A stretch of 64,000 bases of DNA from Amycolatopsis vancoresmycina (GCF_000716785.1 NZ_JNYY01000006.1:186001-250000); one strand, 5' to 3'. Positions 42,742-51,163 are shown, counted from the stretch's first letter. Program-made: numbers and translations. The notes: generated from the sequence alone by a model not told the origin.

Positions 42742-43541
42742 CACCGAGGACCGCCCTCACCATCGCCGGATCGGACTCCGGCGGTGGTGCGGGCATCCAG
42801 GCGGACCTCCGGACGTTCTTCGCGCACGGCGTGCACGGCCTGGTCGCGTTGACGGCGGTCACCGTACAGAACTCCCTCGGTGTGCAGGGCTTCACGGAGA
42901 TCCCGGCCGACGTCGTCACCGCGCAGATCAAGGCGGTGGCGTCGGACATGGGCGTCGACGCGGCGAAGACCGGGATGCTGGCGACGGCGGAGATCATCCG
43001 GGCGGTGGCGAAGACCCTGGACGAGCTCGGGTTCGGGTTCCCGCTGGTGGTCGACCCGGTGGCGGCGTCGATGACGGGACACGCGCTGCTGCGCGAGGAC
43101 GCCCTGGAGGCGATCCGGACAGAGCTGTTCCCCCGGGCGACGCTGATCACGCCGAACCTGGACGAAGTCCGCCTGCTGACGGGTGTTTCCGTCGTCGACG
43201 CGGCTTCCCAACGGGCCGCCGCCGACGCACTCCTGGAGTTCGGCTCGCGCTGGGTGCTCGTCAAGGGCGGACACATGCAGGCCACGGAAGACTGCGTGGA
43301 CCTGCTGTCGGACGGCCGCGAGTACATCTCCCTCACCGGCCCCCGGTACCTCACGGAGAACACCCACGGCGGCGGCGACACCTTGGCGTCGGCGATCACG
43401 GCATCGCTGGCGAAGGGCGCATCGGTACCGGACGCCGTGGCGGCCGGGAAGAAGTTCATCGAGCGCTGCGTGGCCGAGGCTTACCCGCTGGGCGCGGGAG
43501 TGGGCCCGGTCTCACCGTTCTGGGTGCTCGGGTCCTCGTGA
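42738..43541 (+). CDS. thiD: Hydroxymethylpyrimidine/phosphomethylpyrimidine kinase
   Basis: A 267-residue ribokinase-fold enzyme phosphorylating HMP-P to HMP-PP. Visible: ALTIAGSDSGGGAGIQADLRTF, VTVQNSLGVQGF, AAKTGMLA, LVVDPVAASMTG, TPNLDEVRLL, and the anion-hole/catalytic motif THGGGDTLASAI near residue 215, with Gly in place of the more common Ala. GTG at 42738 overlaps the thiC stop. The stop codon lies inside palindrome copy E. A second, similar thiD is at 46121. Confidence 0.94.
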
Positions 43542-43578
43542 GTGGTAAGGAGGGTTAGAACCCGCCTTACCACTCACG
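43537..43578. repeat. 20-2-20 palindrome, copy E
   Basis: Arms 43537-43556 (cgtgagtggtaaggagggtt) and 43559-43578 with an AG centre and one mismatch, overlapping the thiD stop codon and ending 20 bp before the HxlR gene stop. Left arm identical to that of copy B. Confidence 0.85.
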
Positions 43579-43597
43579 ACCAGCCGCGGCAGACCGG

Positions 43598-43993
43598 CTA
43601 GCGGACTGGTTGGAGTTCGCGGCCGTCGTACTCCTCGCGGGCCGTGCGGATGCGGCCGAAGTTCGCCTGGCTCCACGCGCTCAGCGCGATCAGGTGCGCG
43701 CCCACCTCCGCGCCCATCTCCGTCAGCGCGTACTCCACCGTCGGCGGCGTTGTCGGGTACACCGTGCGCGTCACGAAACCGTCGCGCTCCAGCTGGCGGA
43801 GGTTCTGGGTCAGCATCTTCTGGCTGATCCCGTCGACCGCGCGGCGCAGCTCGCCGAAGCGGTGCGGGCCGCGGGCCAGCGCGCCCAGCACCAGGGCCGT
43901 CCACTTGTTGGCCAGCAGGTCGAGCACGTCCCGGCACGGGCAGCTGCGCAGGTACACGTCCCAGGGTCCGCCCTGGTCACAGGTGGTATCCAT
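43598..43993 (-). CDS. HxlR family winged-helix regulator
   Basis: A 131-residue MarR-like regulator. RSCPCRDVLDLLANKWTALV, GPHRFGELRRAVDGISQKML and TQNLRQLERDGFVTRTVYPT are the HxlR signature. The Cys pair in SCPC resembles the thiol sensor of QorR/YodB regulators, which detect quinones and electrophiles. It is divergent from a quinone-type oxidoreductase gene, 91 bp apart, its likely target. Confidence 0.9.
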   Translation of the reverse strand: MDTTCDQGGPWDVYLRSCPCRDVLDLLANKWTALVLGALARGPHRFGELRRAVDGISQKMLTQNLRQLERDGFVTRTVYPTTPPTVEYALTEMGAEVGAHLIALSAWSQANFGRIRTAREEYDGRELQPVR

Positions 43994-44084
43994 CAGGTAC
44001 CTACTTTACCAACTAGTGCCTTCTGGCGAAAAGTGACGAAGGACCCGAGGATGGAGGCCGCCCCGAACAGAAGGAGAGAAACCG

Positions 44085-45008
44085 ATGCGCATCGTGACCC
44101 AGCAGGACCTCGGCGGGCCGGAGGTGCTCCGCGTCACCGAGGCCCCTCGTCCCGAACCCGGGCCGACGGAGGTCCTGGTGCGGGTGAAGGCCGCCGGGAT
44201 CAACCCGGTCGACTGGAAGGTGCGGCGCGGCGGCGGGTTCCTCGGGAAGCCGCCGTTCACCGTCGGCTGGGACGTCGCCGGCGTCGTCGAACAGGCCGGG
44301 TTCGGCGCGACCGGCGTCGAGGAGGGCGACGAAGTCCTCGGCATGCCGTGGTTCCCGCGGCCGGCCAACGCCTACGCCGAGTACGTCACCGCGCCCTCGC
44401 GCCACTTCGTGCGCAAGCCCGCCGGACTGTCGTTCGCCGAGGCCGCCGCGCTTCCGCTCGCCGGGCTCACCGCGTGGCAGGGCCTGGTCGACGTCGCGAA
44501 CGTCCGAAGTGGCCAGCGGGTGTTCGTCGACGCCGCCGCGGGCGGGGTCGGCCACCTCGCCGTGCAGATCGCCAAGGCGCGTGGCGCGCACGTGATCGGC
44601 ACGGCCAGCGCCGGGAAGCACGAGTTCCTGCGCGAGCTCGGCGTCGACGAGCCGATCGACTACCACGACGAGACCGCCACGGCGTCCGATGTGGACGTCT
44701 ACTTCGGACTCGTCGGCGAGGACAGCGACCTGCGCTGGCTGCCCGCGATCAAGGAGGGCGGCCTGCTGATCGGCGTGCCCAGCGGCGTCGGCGACCGCGT
44801 CGAAAAGGCCGCCGCCGAACGGGAAGTGCGGACCCGGCGGATCCTCGTGGAGCCCGACCACGGTGGGCTGACCGGCCTCGTCGAACTGATCGAAGCCGGT
44901 CAGCTGAAGGTCCGCGTCGAGCAGACCTTCCCGCTCGAAGACGTCGCCAAGGCGCACGAGCTCGGCGAATCGGGCCGCGTCTCCGGCAAGCTCGTGCTGA
45001 CCGTCTAA
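44085..45008 (+). CDS. NADP-dependent quinone oxidoreductase (zinc-free MDR family)
   Basis: A 307-residue medium-chain reductase: GroES-like N-terminal domain (VKAAGINPVDWKVRRGG), Rossmann motif VDAAAGGVGHLAVQIAKARGA near 145-165. No catalytic or structural zinc Cys are present, typical of quinone/enone reductases. ATG with aaggagag six bases upstream. Probably induced through the divergent HxlR protein for electrophile detoxification. Its stop overlaps the convergent phospholipase stop by 4 bp. Confidence 0.9.
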   Translation: MRIVTQQDLGGPEVLRVTEAPRPEPGPTEVLVRVKAAGINPVDWKVRRGGGFLGKPPFTVGWDVAGVVEQAGFGATGVEEGDEVLGMPWFPRPANAYAEYVTAPSRHFVRKPAGLSFAEAAALPLAGLTAWQGLVDVANVRSGQRVFVDAAAGGVGHLAVQIAKARGAHVIGTASAGKHEFLRELGVDEPIDYHDETATASDVDVYFGLVGEDSDLRWLPAIKEGGLLIGVPSGVGDRVEKAAAEREVRTRRILVEPDHGGLTGLVELIEAGQLKVRVEQTFPLEDVAKAHELGESGRVSGKLVLTV

Positions 45009-46015
45009 CCGCGGGCGAGCACCTGAGGCAGCACCGTCGTGAGCCCGGTCCAGTCCGAAGTGACCACCGACGCGTGCTGCTTCGCCAGGTCGGCGACGCG
45101 CTGGTTGGCCTGGTCGACCGTCGGGTTGTGGGCGTCGATGGCCGGTGCGACGTTCTGCCCGTCGGTCATCACGACGTAGTAGTGGTTGGCGTCGTACCAC
45201 CACGGCCCGGTCTGGGTCACCCACGCGTTCGCGTCGCCGTCGAAGACGACGAACCACGGCTTGAGGTCGGCGGTGTACTTGTCCCGCGGGTCACCGCCGG
45301 CCGCGCCGTGCACGGTCGGGAAGATGTTCGCGTCGCCCAGCTTGCCCGCGTTCTTGAGACCGACCAGGTAGCGCGCGTACTCAACGTCGGTGTGCAGCGT
45401 GTCGGTCGGGTTCTGCTCCTCGACCGTGCCCGGGATGATCTCGGTGATCACCCGGCCCCGCAGCGCGTCCACGGACGGCCAGTTGTCCGCCTTGGCCGCG
45501 TCGTCGAGCGTGCCGTAGCTCCCCAGCAGCTCGGCCGGGCGGAAGGCGACACTGCCGAGGTGCGAGCGGAACGTCGCGTCCAGCTCGTCCGGGCCCATCC
45601 CGGTGTTGTCCGAGAAGCCGGTCTTCATCTCGATCTTGAGCGTGAGCGGCGTGTGCCCCGGGTGGGCGGCCAGCCAGATCCGGATGTCGTCGAGGCAGTA
45701 CTCCAGGTTCTTGTTCTTGCCGCCGGAATACAGCTGCGACGCCGAAGTCGCGGCCACGCAGTTGTTGTTGTTCCCCAGCGGGTTCGAGTGGCTGACCTTC
45801 CACTCGTGGGTGAAGAAGTCCGGCCAGACGTCCAGCTCGATCAGCGACGACCCGGCGTCGAGCGCCTGGGCCAGATAGCCGTAGGCCGCCGGGTCGTAGG
45901 TGTTGTGCACGCCGACGGTCGTGACGTGGGACAGCTTGGGACTGTCGGCGTTGGCGGCGGTCGCCCCGGAGAGCGTGAGCGCGGCCGTGAGGAGTGCCAC
46001 CGAGAAGAGCTTCAT
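45005..46015 (-). CDS. Secreted phosphatidylinositol-specific phospholipase C-like enzyme (Ca-dependent type)
   Basis: A 336-residue exported phosphodiesterase. Signal peptide MKLFSVALLTAALTLSGATA, cleavage near NADS. The TIM-barrel starts HVTTVGVHNTYDPAAYGYLAQ (catalytic His in HNTY), then SSLIELDVWPDF (metal Glu and Asp) and EWKVSHSNP (second catalytic His), as in the calcium-dependent PI-PLC of Streptomyces antibioticus. Four Cys outside. ATG with aaggag nine bases upstream. Substrate inferred from the family only. Confidence 0.82.
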   Translation of the reverse strand: MKLFSVALLTAALTLSGATAANADSPKLSHVTTVGVHNTYDPAAYGYLAQALDAGSSLIELDVWPDFFTHEWKVSHSNPLGNNNNCVAATSASQLYSGGKNKNLEYCLDDIRIWLAAHPGHTPLTLKIEMKTGFSDNTGMGPDELDATFRSHLGSVAFRPAELLGSYGTLDDAAKADNWPSVDALRGRVITEIIPGTVEEQNPTDTLHTDVEYARYLVGLKNAGKLGDANIFPTVHGAAGGDPRDKYTADLKPWFVVFDGDANAWVTQTGPWWYDANHYYVVMTDGQNVAPAIDAHNPTVDQANQRVADLAKQHASVVTSDWTGLTTVLPQVLARG

Positions 46016-46027
46016 CCAGGCTCCTTC

Positions 46028-46044
46028 GAACGTGAGTAACGTTC
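46028..46044. promoter_or_regulatory. Inverted repeat upstream of the phospholipase gene
   Basis: gaacgt (46028-46033), gagta, acgttc (46039-46044): a perfect 6-5-6 repeat 12 bp upstream of the phospholipase start codon and just beyond its ribosome site, where a bound repressor would block transcription. The binding protein is unknown. Confidence 0.45.
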
Positions 46045-46089
46045 ACAATGTCTCACCGTGGTTGACTGTTGATGAAGCAAAAGAGGCTG

Positions 46090-46105
46090 ATTGGCCTAGA
46101 CCAGA
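46090..46105. promoter_or_regulatory. DasR-box-like sequence upstream of the second thiD gene
   Basis: attggcctagaccaga matches the Streptomyces DasR consensus ACTGGTCTAGACCACT at 12 of 16 positions; the core tggcctagacca is one base from a perfect palindrome. It lies 15 bp upstream of the start at 46121 and 74 bp from the divergent phospholipase gene. Confidence 0.5.
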
Positions 46106-46120
46106 AGTCGGGAAACCACC

Positions 46121-46948
46121 ATGACGACGAGCCTTCCGACCGCGTTGACCATCGCCGGGTCGGACTCCGGCGGCGCCGCCGGGCTCCAGGCGGACCTGCG
46201 CACGTTCCTGACCTGCGGCGTGCACGGCCTGGTCGCGGTCACCGCCGTCACCGTCCAGAACACCCTCGGCGTGCACGACCGCGCCGACATGCCGCCGCAC
46301 ATCGTGGCCGGGCAGATCGAAGCCGTGGCGGCGGACATGGGCGTCGGCGCGGCGAAGACCGGCATGCTGGCGTCGGCGGAGATCATCCACGCCGTCGCGG
46401 CCGCGTGCGACAAGGCGGGAATCGGGCGCGACGAGCAGATCCCCTTCGTCGTCGACCCGGTCGCGGCGTCGATGCACGGCCACCCGCTGTTCGACGAGGC
46501 CGGCCTGCACGCCCTGCGCGACGAGCTGCTCCCGCGCGCGACGGTGCTGACGCCGAACCTCGACGAGGTCCGGCTGCTCACCGGGATGACCGTGACCGAC
46601 CGCGAAGGCATGCACACCGCGGCCGTGGTGCTGCACCGGATGGGCCCGCGGTACGTCCTGGTCAAGAGCGGCCACCTGCAGGCCGACCCGGAGTGCGTGG
46701 ACCTGCTCTTCGACGGCTCGACGTTCGTGGAGCTCCCCGGCAAGCGCTACTCGACCCCGCACACGCACGGCGCGGGCGACACGATGGCGTCGGCGCTCAC
46801 CGCGGGCCTGGCCAAGGGCATGTCCGTGGTCGAGGCGGCCCGCTACGGCAAGTGGTTCGTCTCCCACGCGGTCGAGCACGCGTACCCGATGGGCGCGAAG
46901 GTCGGCCCGGTGTCGGCGTTCTGGCGGCTGGCTCCCGAGGAGCGCTGA
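46121..46948 (+). CDS. thiD: Second hydroxymethylpyrimidine/phosphomethylpyrimidine kinase (ThiD paralogue)
   Basis: A 275-residue ribokinase-fold kinase clearly paralogous to the product of 42738: PTALTIAGSDSGGAAGLQAD, VTVQNTLGV, KTGMLAS, PFVVDPVAASMHGHPLF, TPNLDEVRLLTGM, HTHGAGDTMASALT. Unlike the first copy it has the canonical GAGD motif. It lacks a riboswitch, having instead a DasR-box-like site 15 bp upstream. It may salvage HMP or phosphorylate a related pyrimidine or pyridoxine substrate. Weak ribosome site. Confidence 0.87.
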   Translation: MTTSLPTALTIAGSDSGGAAGLQADLRTFLTCGVHGLVAVTAVTVQNTLGVHDRADMPPHIVAGQIEAVAADMGVGAAKTGMLASAEIIHAVAAACDKAGIGRDEQIPFVVDPVAASMHGHPLFDEAGLHALRDELLPRATVLTPNLDEVRLLTGMTVTDREGMHTAAVVLHRMGPRYVLVKSGHLQADPECVDLLFDGSTFVELPGKRYSTPHTHGAGDTMASALTAGLAKGMSVVEAARYGKWFVSHAVEHAYPMGAKVGPVSAFWRLAPEER

Positions 46949-47007
46949 GCACGCGTCCGGCTACCATCCCTGCGTTTACTGATCCTTGACCAACGCAGGG
47001 GGCGGCC

Positions 47008-47811
47008 TTGACCGGACGCGAGCGCGTGGCGAAGGTCCTCGAAGACCGCCGCTTCCAGAACTTCATCATCGCCGTGATCGTCTTCAACGCCGTCACCCTC
47101 GGCATGGAGACGTCCACGTCCCTCATGGACGGCTACGGCGGCCTGCTGCACGCGCTGGACCACATCGCGCTGGGCATCTTCGTCGCCGAGCTGCTGGCGA
47201 AGTTCTACGCCTACCGCGGCAGCTTCTTCCGCGACCACTGGAACATCTTCGACCTGCTGGTCGTCGGCATCGCGGTGATCCCGGCGACCGGGCCGTTCGC
47301 GGTGCTGCGGTCGCTGCGCGTGCTGCGGGTCCTGCGGCTGATCTCGGTTGTGCCGTCGATGCGGAAGGTCGTCTCCGGGCTGCTCGCCGCGATCCCCGGC
47401 ATGGCGTCGATCGCCGCGCTGCTCGGGCTGATCATCTTCGTGGCCGGCGTGATGGCGACGAAGCTCTTCGGCACCATCGACCCCGGCGACTTCGGCGACC
47501 TCGGCACGTCGCTGTTCACGCTGTTCCAGGTGATGACCGGCGAGGCGTGGCCGGACATCGCGAAGACGATCATGGAACAGGCGCCGATGGCCTGGATCTT
47601 CTTCGTCGTCTACATCCTGGTGTCGAGCTTCGCGGTGCTGAACCTGTTCATCGCCGTCGTGGTCAGCGGCATGGAGGACGAGCTGCGCCAGGACATCCGC
47701 GAGGAGGAGGCGAAGCAGGCCGAAGCGCAGGCCGCGGCCAACCAGGAGATCCTCGACGAGCTCCGCGCGCTGCGAGCGGAGCTGGCCGAACTACGGCAGC
47801 GGGCGGCTTAA
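47008..47811 (+). CDS. Voltage-gated-type cation channel (single-domain ion transporter)
   Basis: A 267-residue protein of the bacterial Nav/Cav superfamily with six membrane helices. S4 carries Arg at residues 111, 114, 117 and 120 (VLRSLRVLRVLRL), the voltage-sensor spacing. The pore loop reads TLFQVMTGEAWPD (filter region about 187-193), differing from the TLESW filter of NaChBac, so ion preference is uncertain. The C-terminus (about 230-267, EILDELRALRAELAELRQR) is a heptad coiled coil for tetramerisation. TTG start after agggggc. Stop overlaps the MarR gene stop by 4 bp (TTAA). Confidence 0.88.
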   Translation: MTGRERVAKVLEDRRFQNFIIAVIVFNAVTLGMETSTSLMDGYGGLLHALDHIALGIFVAELLAKFYAYRGSFFRDHWNIFDLLVVGIAVIPATGPFAVLRSLRVLRVLRLISVVPSMRKVVSGLLAAIPGMASIAALLGLIIFVAGVMATKLFGTIDPGDFGDLGTSLFTLFQVMTGEAWPDIAKTIMEQAPMAWIFFVVYILVSSFAVLNLFIAVVVSGMEDELRQDIREEEAKQAEAQAAANQEILDELRALRAELAELRQRAA

Positions 47812-48236
47812 TCGTCCGCGATCAGGGCTTCGAGGGCCGGGATCGCGGCTGTCAGAGCTTCGCGGTGCTCGGGCGAAAGCCGGTCGAGGCGGCGGTTCAG
47901 CTCCTGGACCCGCGTCGAGCGGACGCCGGAGACCAGCCGCTCGCCCTCTTCGGTCGCCTTCGCCAGCCACGCCCGGCGGTCGACCGGGTCGGACTCGCGG
48001 CTCACGTACCCGGCCTCGACCAGGGAAGCGATGATCCGCGACATGGTCGCCGCGGCCACGCCCTCCTTGGCCGCGAGGTCACCGAGCCGGAGCTGGCCCG
48101 CGTGCACCAGCGTCGCCAGCGCCGAGATGGCGCCGTGGCCCGGCCCCGGCACGCCGGCCTGCCGCAGTGACCGGGACAGCCTGCCCACGGCGAGGTACAA
48201 CCTGCCCGAGACGTCCTGGACCGATGTGCTCGTCAC
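47808..48236 (-). CDS. MarR family regulator
   Basis: A 142-residue winged-helix regulator: LSRSLRQAGVPGPGHGAISA, GDLAAKEGVAAATMSRIIASLVEAGYV (recognition helix), RESDPVDRRAWLAKATEEG (wing). GTG start at 48236. Downstream target not shown by context: it is convergent with the channel gene and followed by thiG in the same direction, 84 bp away from the end of the thiamine genes. Confidence 0.88.
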   Translation of the reverse strand: MTSTSVQDVSGRLYLAVGRLSRSLRQAGVPGPGHGAISALATLVHAGQLRLGDLAAKEGVAAATMSRIIASLVEAGYVSRESDPVDRRAWLAKATEEGERLVSGVRSTRVQELNRRLDRLSPEHREALTAAIPALEALIADD

Positions 48237-48320
48237 GGCTGGCTCCTTCTGCCCTGTGCCCCGGAAATGCCGTCCACCTTACGGGCTCCCGGTGCACACT
48301 CGGCGTTAAGGCGCCCTGGT

Positions 48321-49079
48321 TCACCGGGGTGGACTCGACGCCTGAGCCCAGAAGCGCTGCGGCACCCGCCCGGCCTCCCGGGCCAGCCGTCCCGCGACGA
48401 CTCCGGCCCGCATCGCCGCGGCCATCCGCTCCGGATCGGCCGCCCGCGTGACGGCCGTGGAGAGCAGGACGGCGGCGCAGCCGAGCTCCATCGCCAGTGT
48501 CGCGTCCGACGCCGTGCCGATTCCGGCGTCCAGGATCACCGGGACACCCGCCCGCGACACGATCAGCTCGATGTTGTGCGGATTCCGGATGCCGAGGCCG
48601 GTGCCAATCGGCGCGCCCAGCGGCATCACCGCGGCGCAGCCGGCCTCCTCCAGGCGCAGCGCGAGCACCGGGTCGTCGTTCGTGTAGGCGAACACGGTGA
48701 ACCCGTCGGCGGCCAGCCGTTCGGCGGCGTCGAGGGTCTCGAACGGGTCCGGCAGCAGCGTCCGGTCGTCGGCGTGCACCTCGAGCTTGACCAGGTCGGT
48801 TTCGAGGGCCTCGCGGGCGAGCTGCGCGGTCAGCACGGCTTCGGCGGCCGTGCGGCAGCCCGCGGTGTTCGGCAGCAGCTCGATGCCGAGCCGTTTGAGC
48901 AGTTCGAGGACGCCGGAGCCGCCTTCGGCGTCGGCGCGGCGCATGGCGACGGTGGTCAGCTCGGTGCCGGAGGCCACCAGGGCGCGTTCCAGCACGGCGA
49001 GGTTGGCCGCGCCGCCGGTGCCGATGATCAGCCGGGACGTCAGCTTGGTCGTGCCGATGACCAGTGGTTCTGCGTCCAT
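48321..49079 (-). CDS. thiG: Thiazole synthase
   Basis: A 252-residue TIM-barrel enzyme that builds the thiazole phosphate ring from DXP, dehydroglycine and ThiS-thiocarboxylate. Markers: TSRLIIGTGGAANLAVLERAL, ELTTVAMRRAD, LLPNTAGCRTAAEAV, DLVKLEVHADDRTLLPD with the Schiff-base Lys, and DAGIGTASDATLAMELGC. One base separates it from thiS. Third gene of the riboswitch-controlled thiO-thiS-thiG operon. Confidence 0.95.
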   Translation of the reverse strand: MDAEPLVIGTTKLTSRLIIGTGGAANLAVLERALVASGTELTTVAMRRADAEGGSGVLELLKRLGIELLPNTAGCRTAAEAVLTAQLAREALETDLVKLEVHADDRTLLPDPFETLDAAERLAADGFTVFAYTNDDPVLALRLEEAGCAAVMPLGAPIGTGLGIRNPHNIELIVSRAGVPVILDAGIGTASDATLAMELGCAAVLLSTAVTRAADPERMAAAMRAGVVAGRLAREAGRVPQRFWAQASSPPR

Positions 49080-49080
49080 T

Positions 49081-49281
49081 TCAGCCTCCCTGGACCGCGG
49101 TGAGCACGTCGAGGACCGCCCCCTTGGGCACGGCGGTGGCCGCCCAGTCGGCGCGGCGGACGACGACGCCGTCGACCGCGACCGCGATCCCGGGTCGCTG
49201 CCCGCCGGTGGCGTCGAGGACGTCGGCGACGGTCGCGCCGTCCGGGAACGCCGTCCACTCGCCGTTGAGCTTGATCTCCAT
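49081..49281 (-). CDS. thiS: Sulfur carrier protein ThiS
   Basis: A 66-residue ubiquitin-fold sulfur carrier ending in the required Gly-Gly (TAVQGG), which is adenylylated and thiocarboxylated to deliver sulfur to ThiG. ATG at 49281 overlaps the thiO stop as TGATG; a GTG one codon earlier is possible. No thiF is nearby; the activating enzyme must be encoded elsewhere. Confidence 0.93.
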   Translation of the reverse strand: MEIKLNGEWTAFPDGATVADVLDATGGQRPGIAVAVDGVVVRRADWAATAVPKGAVLDVLTAVQGG

Positions 49282-50354
49282 CACACGTGCTCCTTCTGGT
49301 GCAGGCGGGCGGGGGACGCGGCCGCGGTGCCCTCCGGCGGCTCGTCGCCGTCGAGCCAGGCGACCACGGCGTCCGCGGTCACCGGGGCCAGCAGCAGGCC
49401 GTTGCGGTGGTGCCCGGTCGCGGCGAAGACACCGCCGTCCAGGACGCCGAGGTACGGCAGCGCGTCCCGGCTGCCGGCCCGCAGACCCGCGGCGGTCTCG
49501 GTGAGCTCGTACTCGGTGATCGCCGGGAAGACGCGCTCGGCGCCTTCGAGCAGCTCGCGCACGCCTCGGGCGGTGACCGCCCGGTCGAACCCGGCCTCGT
49601 ACTGGGTGGCGCCGAGAACGAGTTCGGAGTCGCCACGCGGCACGAGGTAGATCGGGCGGCCTTCGACGACGGCCCGCACGGTGTGCGCGGGCGGCGGCAG
49701 GCAGCCGCGGCGGGGCTTGAGCCGGAGGATCTCGCCCTTGAGCGGGCGGACGGCGTCGGCGAGCAGCGGGTGCAGCCGCCCGGTCCAGGCGCCCGCGGCG
49801 AGCACGACGGCTTCGGCGTCCGGCAGTTCTTCGACGTGCTCGCGGACGAACCGGACTCGGTGGCCGACGCAGGCGGCGTACAGCGCGTCGAGCAGTTTCC
49901 GGTTGTCCACGGCCAGGTCACCGGGCACGTGAAGTCCACTTCGGACAGAGCCGAGGCCGGGCTCGAGCCGCTTGGCCTCCCGGCCGGTGAGCCGCTCGGC
50001 CGCGCGGCCGAGGCCGTGCAGGTGCCCGACCAGGATGTCCAGGTGGCCGGCGTCGGCGCTGTCGAAGGCGACGACGAGCGTGCCGTGCGTGGCCAAGCCG
50101 GGGTCGAAGCCCGCTTCCGCGAGGTCACGGGCGAAGCCGGGCCAGCGCTTCAGCGACTCTTCACCGAGGCGGAGGACGTCCTCCTCGCCCGGCCACGCCT
50201 CCGTGACGGGCGCGAGCATGCCGCCGGCCAGCCAAGACGCCCCGCCGCGGGCGGGTTCGGGGTCGAAGAGGGTGACCGCGTGCCCTTTCGCGGCGGCACG
50301 CCACGCGGTGGACAGGCCGATCACGCCGCCGCCCACCACTGCCAGGTTCGTCAT
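49281..50354 (-). CDS. thiO: Glycine oxidase ThiO
   Basis: A 357-residue FAD-dependent amine oxidase that converts glycine to iminoglycine, the thiazole precursor. N-terminal dinucleotide motif LAVVGGGVIGLSTAWRAAAKG, then GGASWLAGGMLAPVTE, and a C-terminal FAD contact region (TAAGLRAGSRDALPYLG, ATGHHRNGLLLAPVTA). First gene of the thiOSG operon; the ATG at 50354 lies 6 bases downstream of the riboswitch, whose agggag 3' end includes the ribosome site. Confidence 0.93.
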   Translation of the reverse strand: MTNLAVVGGGVIGLSTAWRAAAKGHAVTLFDPEPARGGASWLAGGMLAPVTEAWPGEEDVLRLGEESLKRWPGFARDLAEAGFDPGLATHGTLVVAFDSADAGHLDILVGHLHGLGRAAERLTGREAKRLEPGLGSVRSGLHVPGDLAVDNRKLLDALYAACVGHRVRFVREHVEELPDAEAVVLAAGAWTGRLHPLLADAVRPLKGEILRLKPRRGCLPPPAHTVRAVVEGRPIYLVPRGDSELVLGATQYEAGFDRAVTARGVRELLEGAERVFPAITEYELTETAAGLRAGSRDALPYLGVLDGGVFAATGHHRNGLLLAPVTADAVVAWLDGDEPPEGTAAASPARLHQKEHV

Positions 50355-50359
50355 GGAAT

Positions 50360-50444
50360 CACGCTCCCTGCGCCGGCATGACCCGGATCAGGTTCCACGG
50401 TCGGAGCGGCAGCTCCCTCTCAGCCCGTGCCTCGGGCTCCCGTG
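50360..50444 (-). ncRNA. TPP riboswitch of the thiO-thiS-thiG operon
   Basis: Minus-strand thi-box: P1 cacg (50441-50444) pairs with cgtg (50360-50363); conserved words cacgggagcc, gggctgagaggg, accgtggaacctgatccggg and tcatgccggcgcagggagcg. The agggag ribosome site of thiO lies in the aptamer 3' end, implying translational control. Second riboswitch of this class in the window. Confidence 0.94.
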
Positions 50445-50484
50445 CGGACACAACCACCCTAACGCGTGAGCTACGGTCGCCGCT

Positions 50485-51144
50485 ATGCCCGCCCTCTCCG
50501 GTGACAAGATCCGCGCCCGCCTCGACGCGGCGCGCCTGTACCTGTGCACGGACGCCCGCACGACCCGCGGCGACCTGGCCGCCTTCGCCGACGCGGCCCT
50601 CGCGGGCGGCGTCGACATCATCCAGCTGCGCGACAAGACCGGCGCCCTGGAGGCGGCCGGCGAGATCGCGGCGCTGGAGGTGCTGGCGGAGGCGTGCGCC
50701 CGCCACGGGGCGCTGCTGTCGGTGAACGACCGCGCCGACGTGGCGCTGGCGGTCGGGGCCGACGTGCTCCACCTGGGCCAGGACGACATCCCGGTGCCGC
50801 TGGCCCGCCGCATCCTGGGCGACGACGTGGTGATCGGCCGCTCGACGCACTCGCTGGACCAGGCGCTCGCCGCGGCCGCGGAGCCCGGCGTGGACTACTT
50901 CTGCACCGGCCCGTGCTGGCCGACGCCGACCAAGCCGGGCCGTCCCGCGCCGGGCCTGGACCTGGTGCGCGCGACGGCCGCCTGGGCGCCGGACAGGCCT
51001 TGGTTCGCGATCGGCGGCATCGACGGCGAGCGGCTGCCCTCGGTGCTGGAGGCGGGGGCGTCGCGGATCGTGGTGGTCCGGGCGATCACCGAGGCCGAGG
51101 ACCCCGAGGCGGCCGCCCGCGAACTGCGGTCGCACCTGGCCTGA
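50485..51144 (+). CDS. thiE: Thiamine phosphate synthase
   Basis: A 219-residue TIM-barrel enzyme joining HMP-PP to thiazole phosphate. Signature: IIQLRDKTGALEAAGEI, LLSVNDRADVALAVGADVLHLGQDDI, GRSTHSLDQAL, YFCTGPCWPTPTKPGRPAPGL, WFAIGGIDGERL. Divergent from thiO. ATG at 50485 has no Shine-Dalgarno and a -10-like ctacggt about 10 bases upstream, so it is probably leaderless; no riboswitch precedes it. Confidence 0.95.
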   Translation: MPALSGDKIRARLDAARLYLCTDARTTRGDLAAFADAALAGGVDIIQLRDKTGALEAAGEIAALEVLAEACARHGALLSVNDRADVALAVGADVLHLGQDDIPVPLARRILGDDVVIGRSTHSLDQALAAAAEPGVDYFCTGPCWPTPTKPGRPAPGLDLVRATAAWAPDRPWFAIGGIDGERLPSVLEAGASRIVVVRAITEAEDPEAAARELRSHLA

Positions 51145-51163
51145 GTCACGGGCTCGCCGATGC

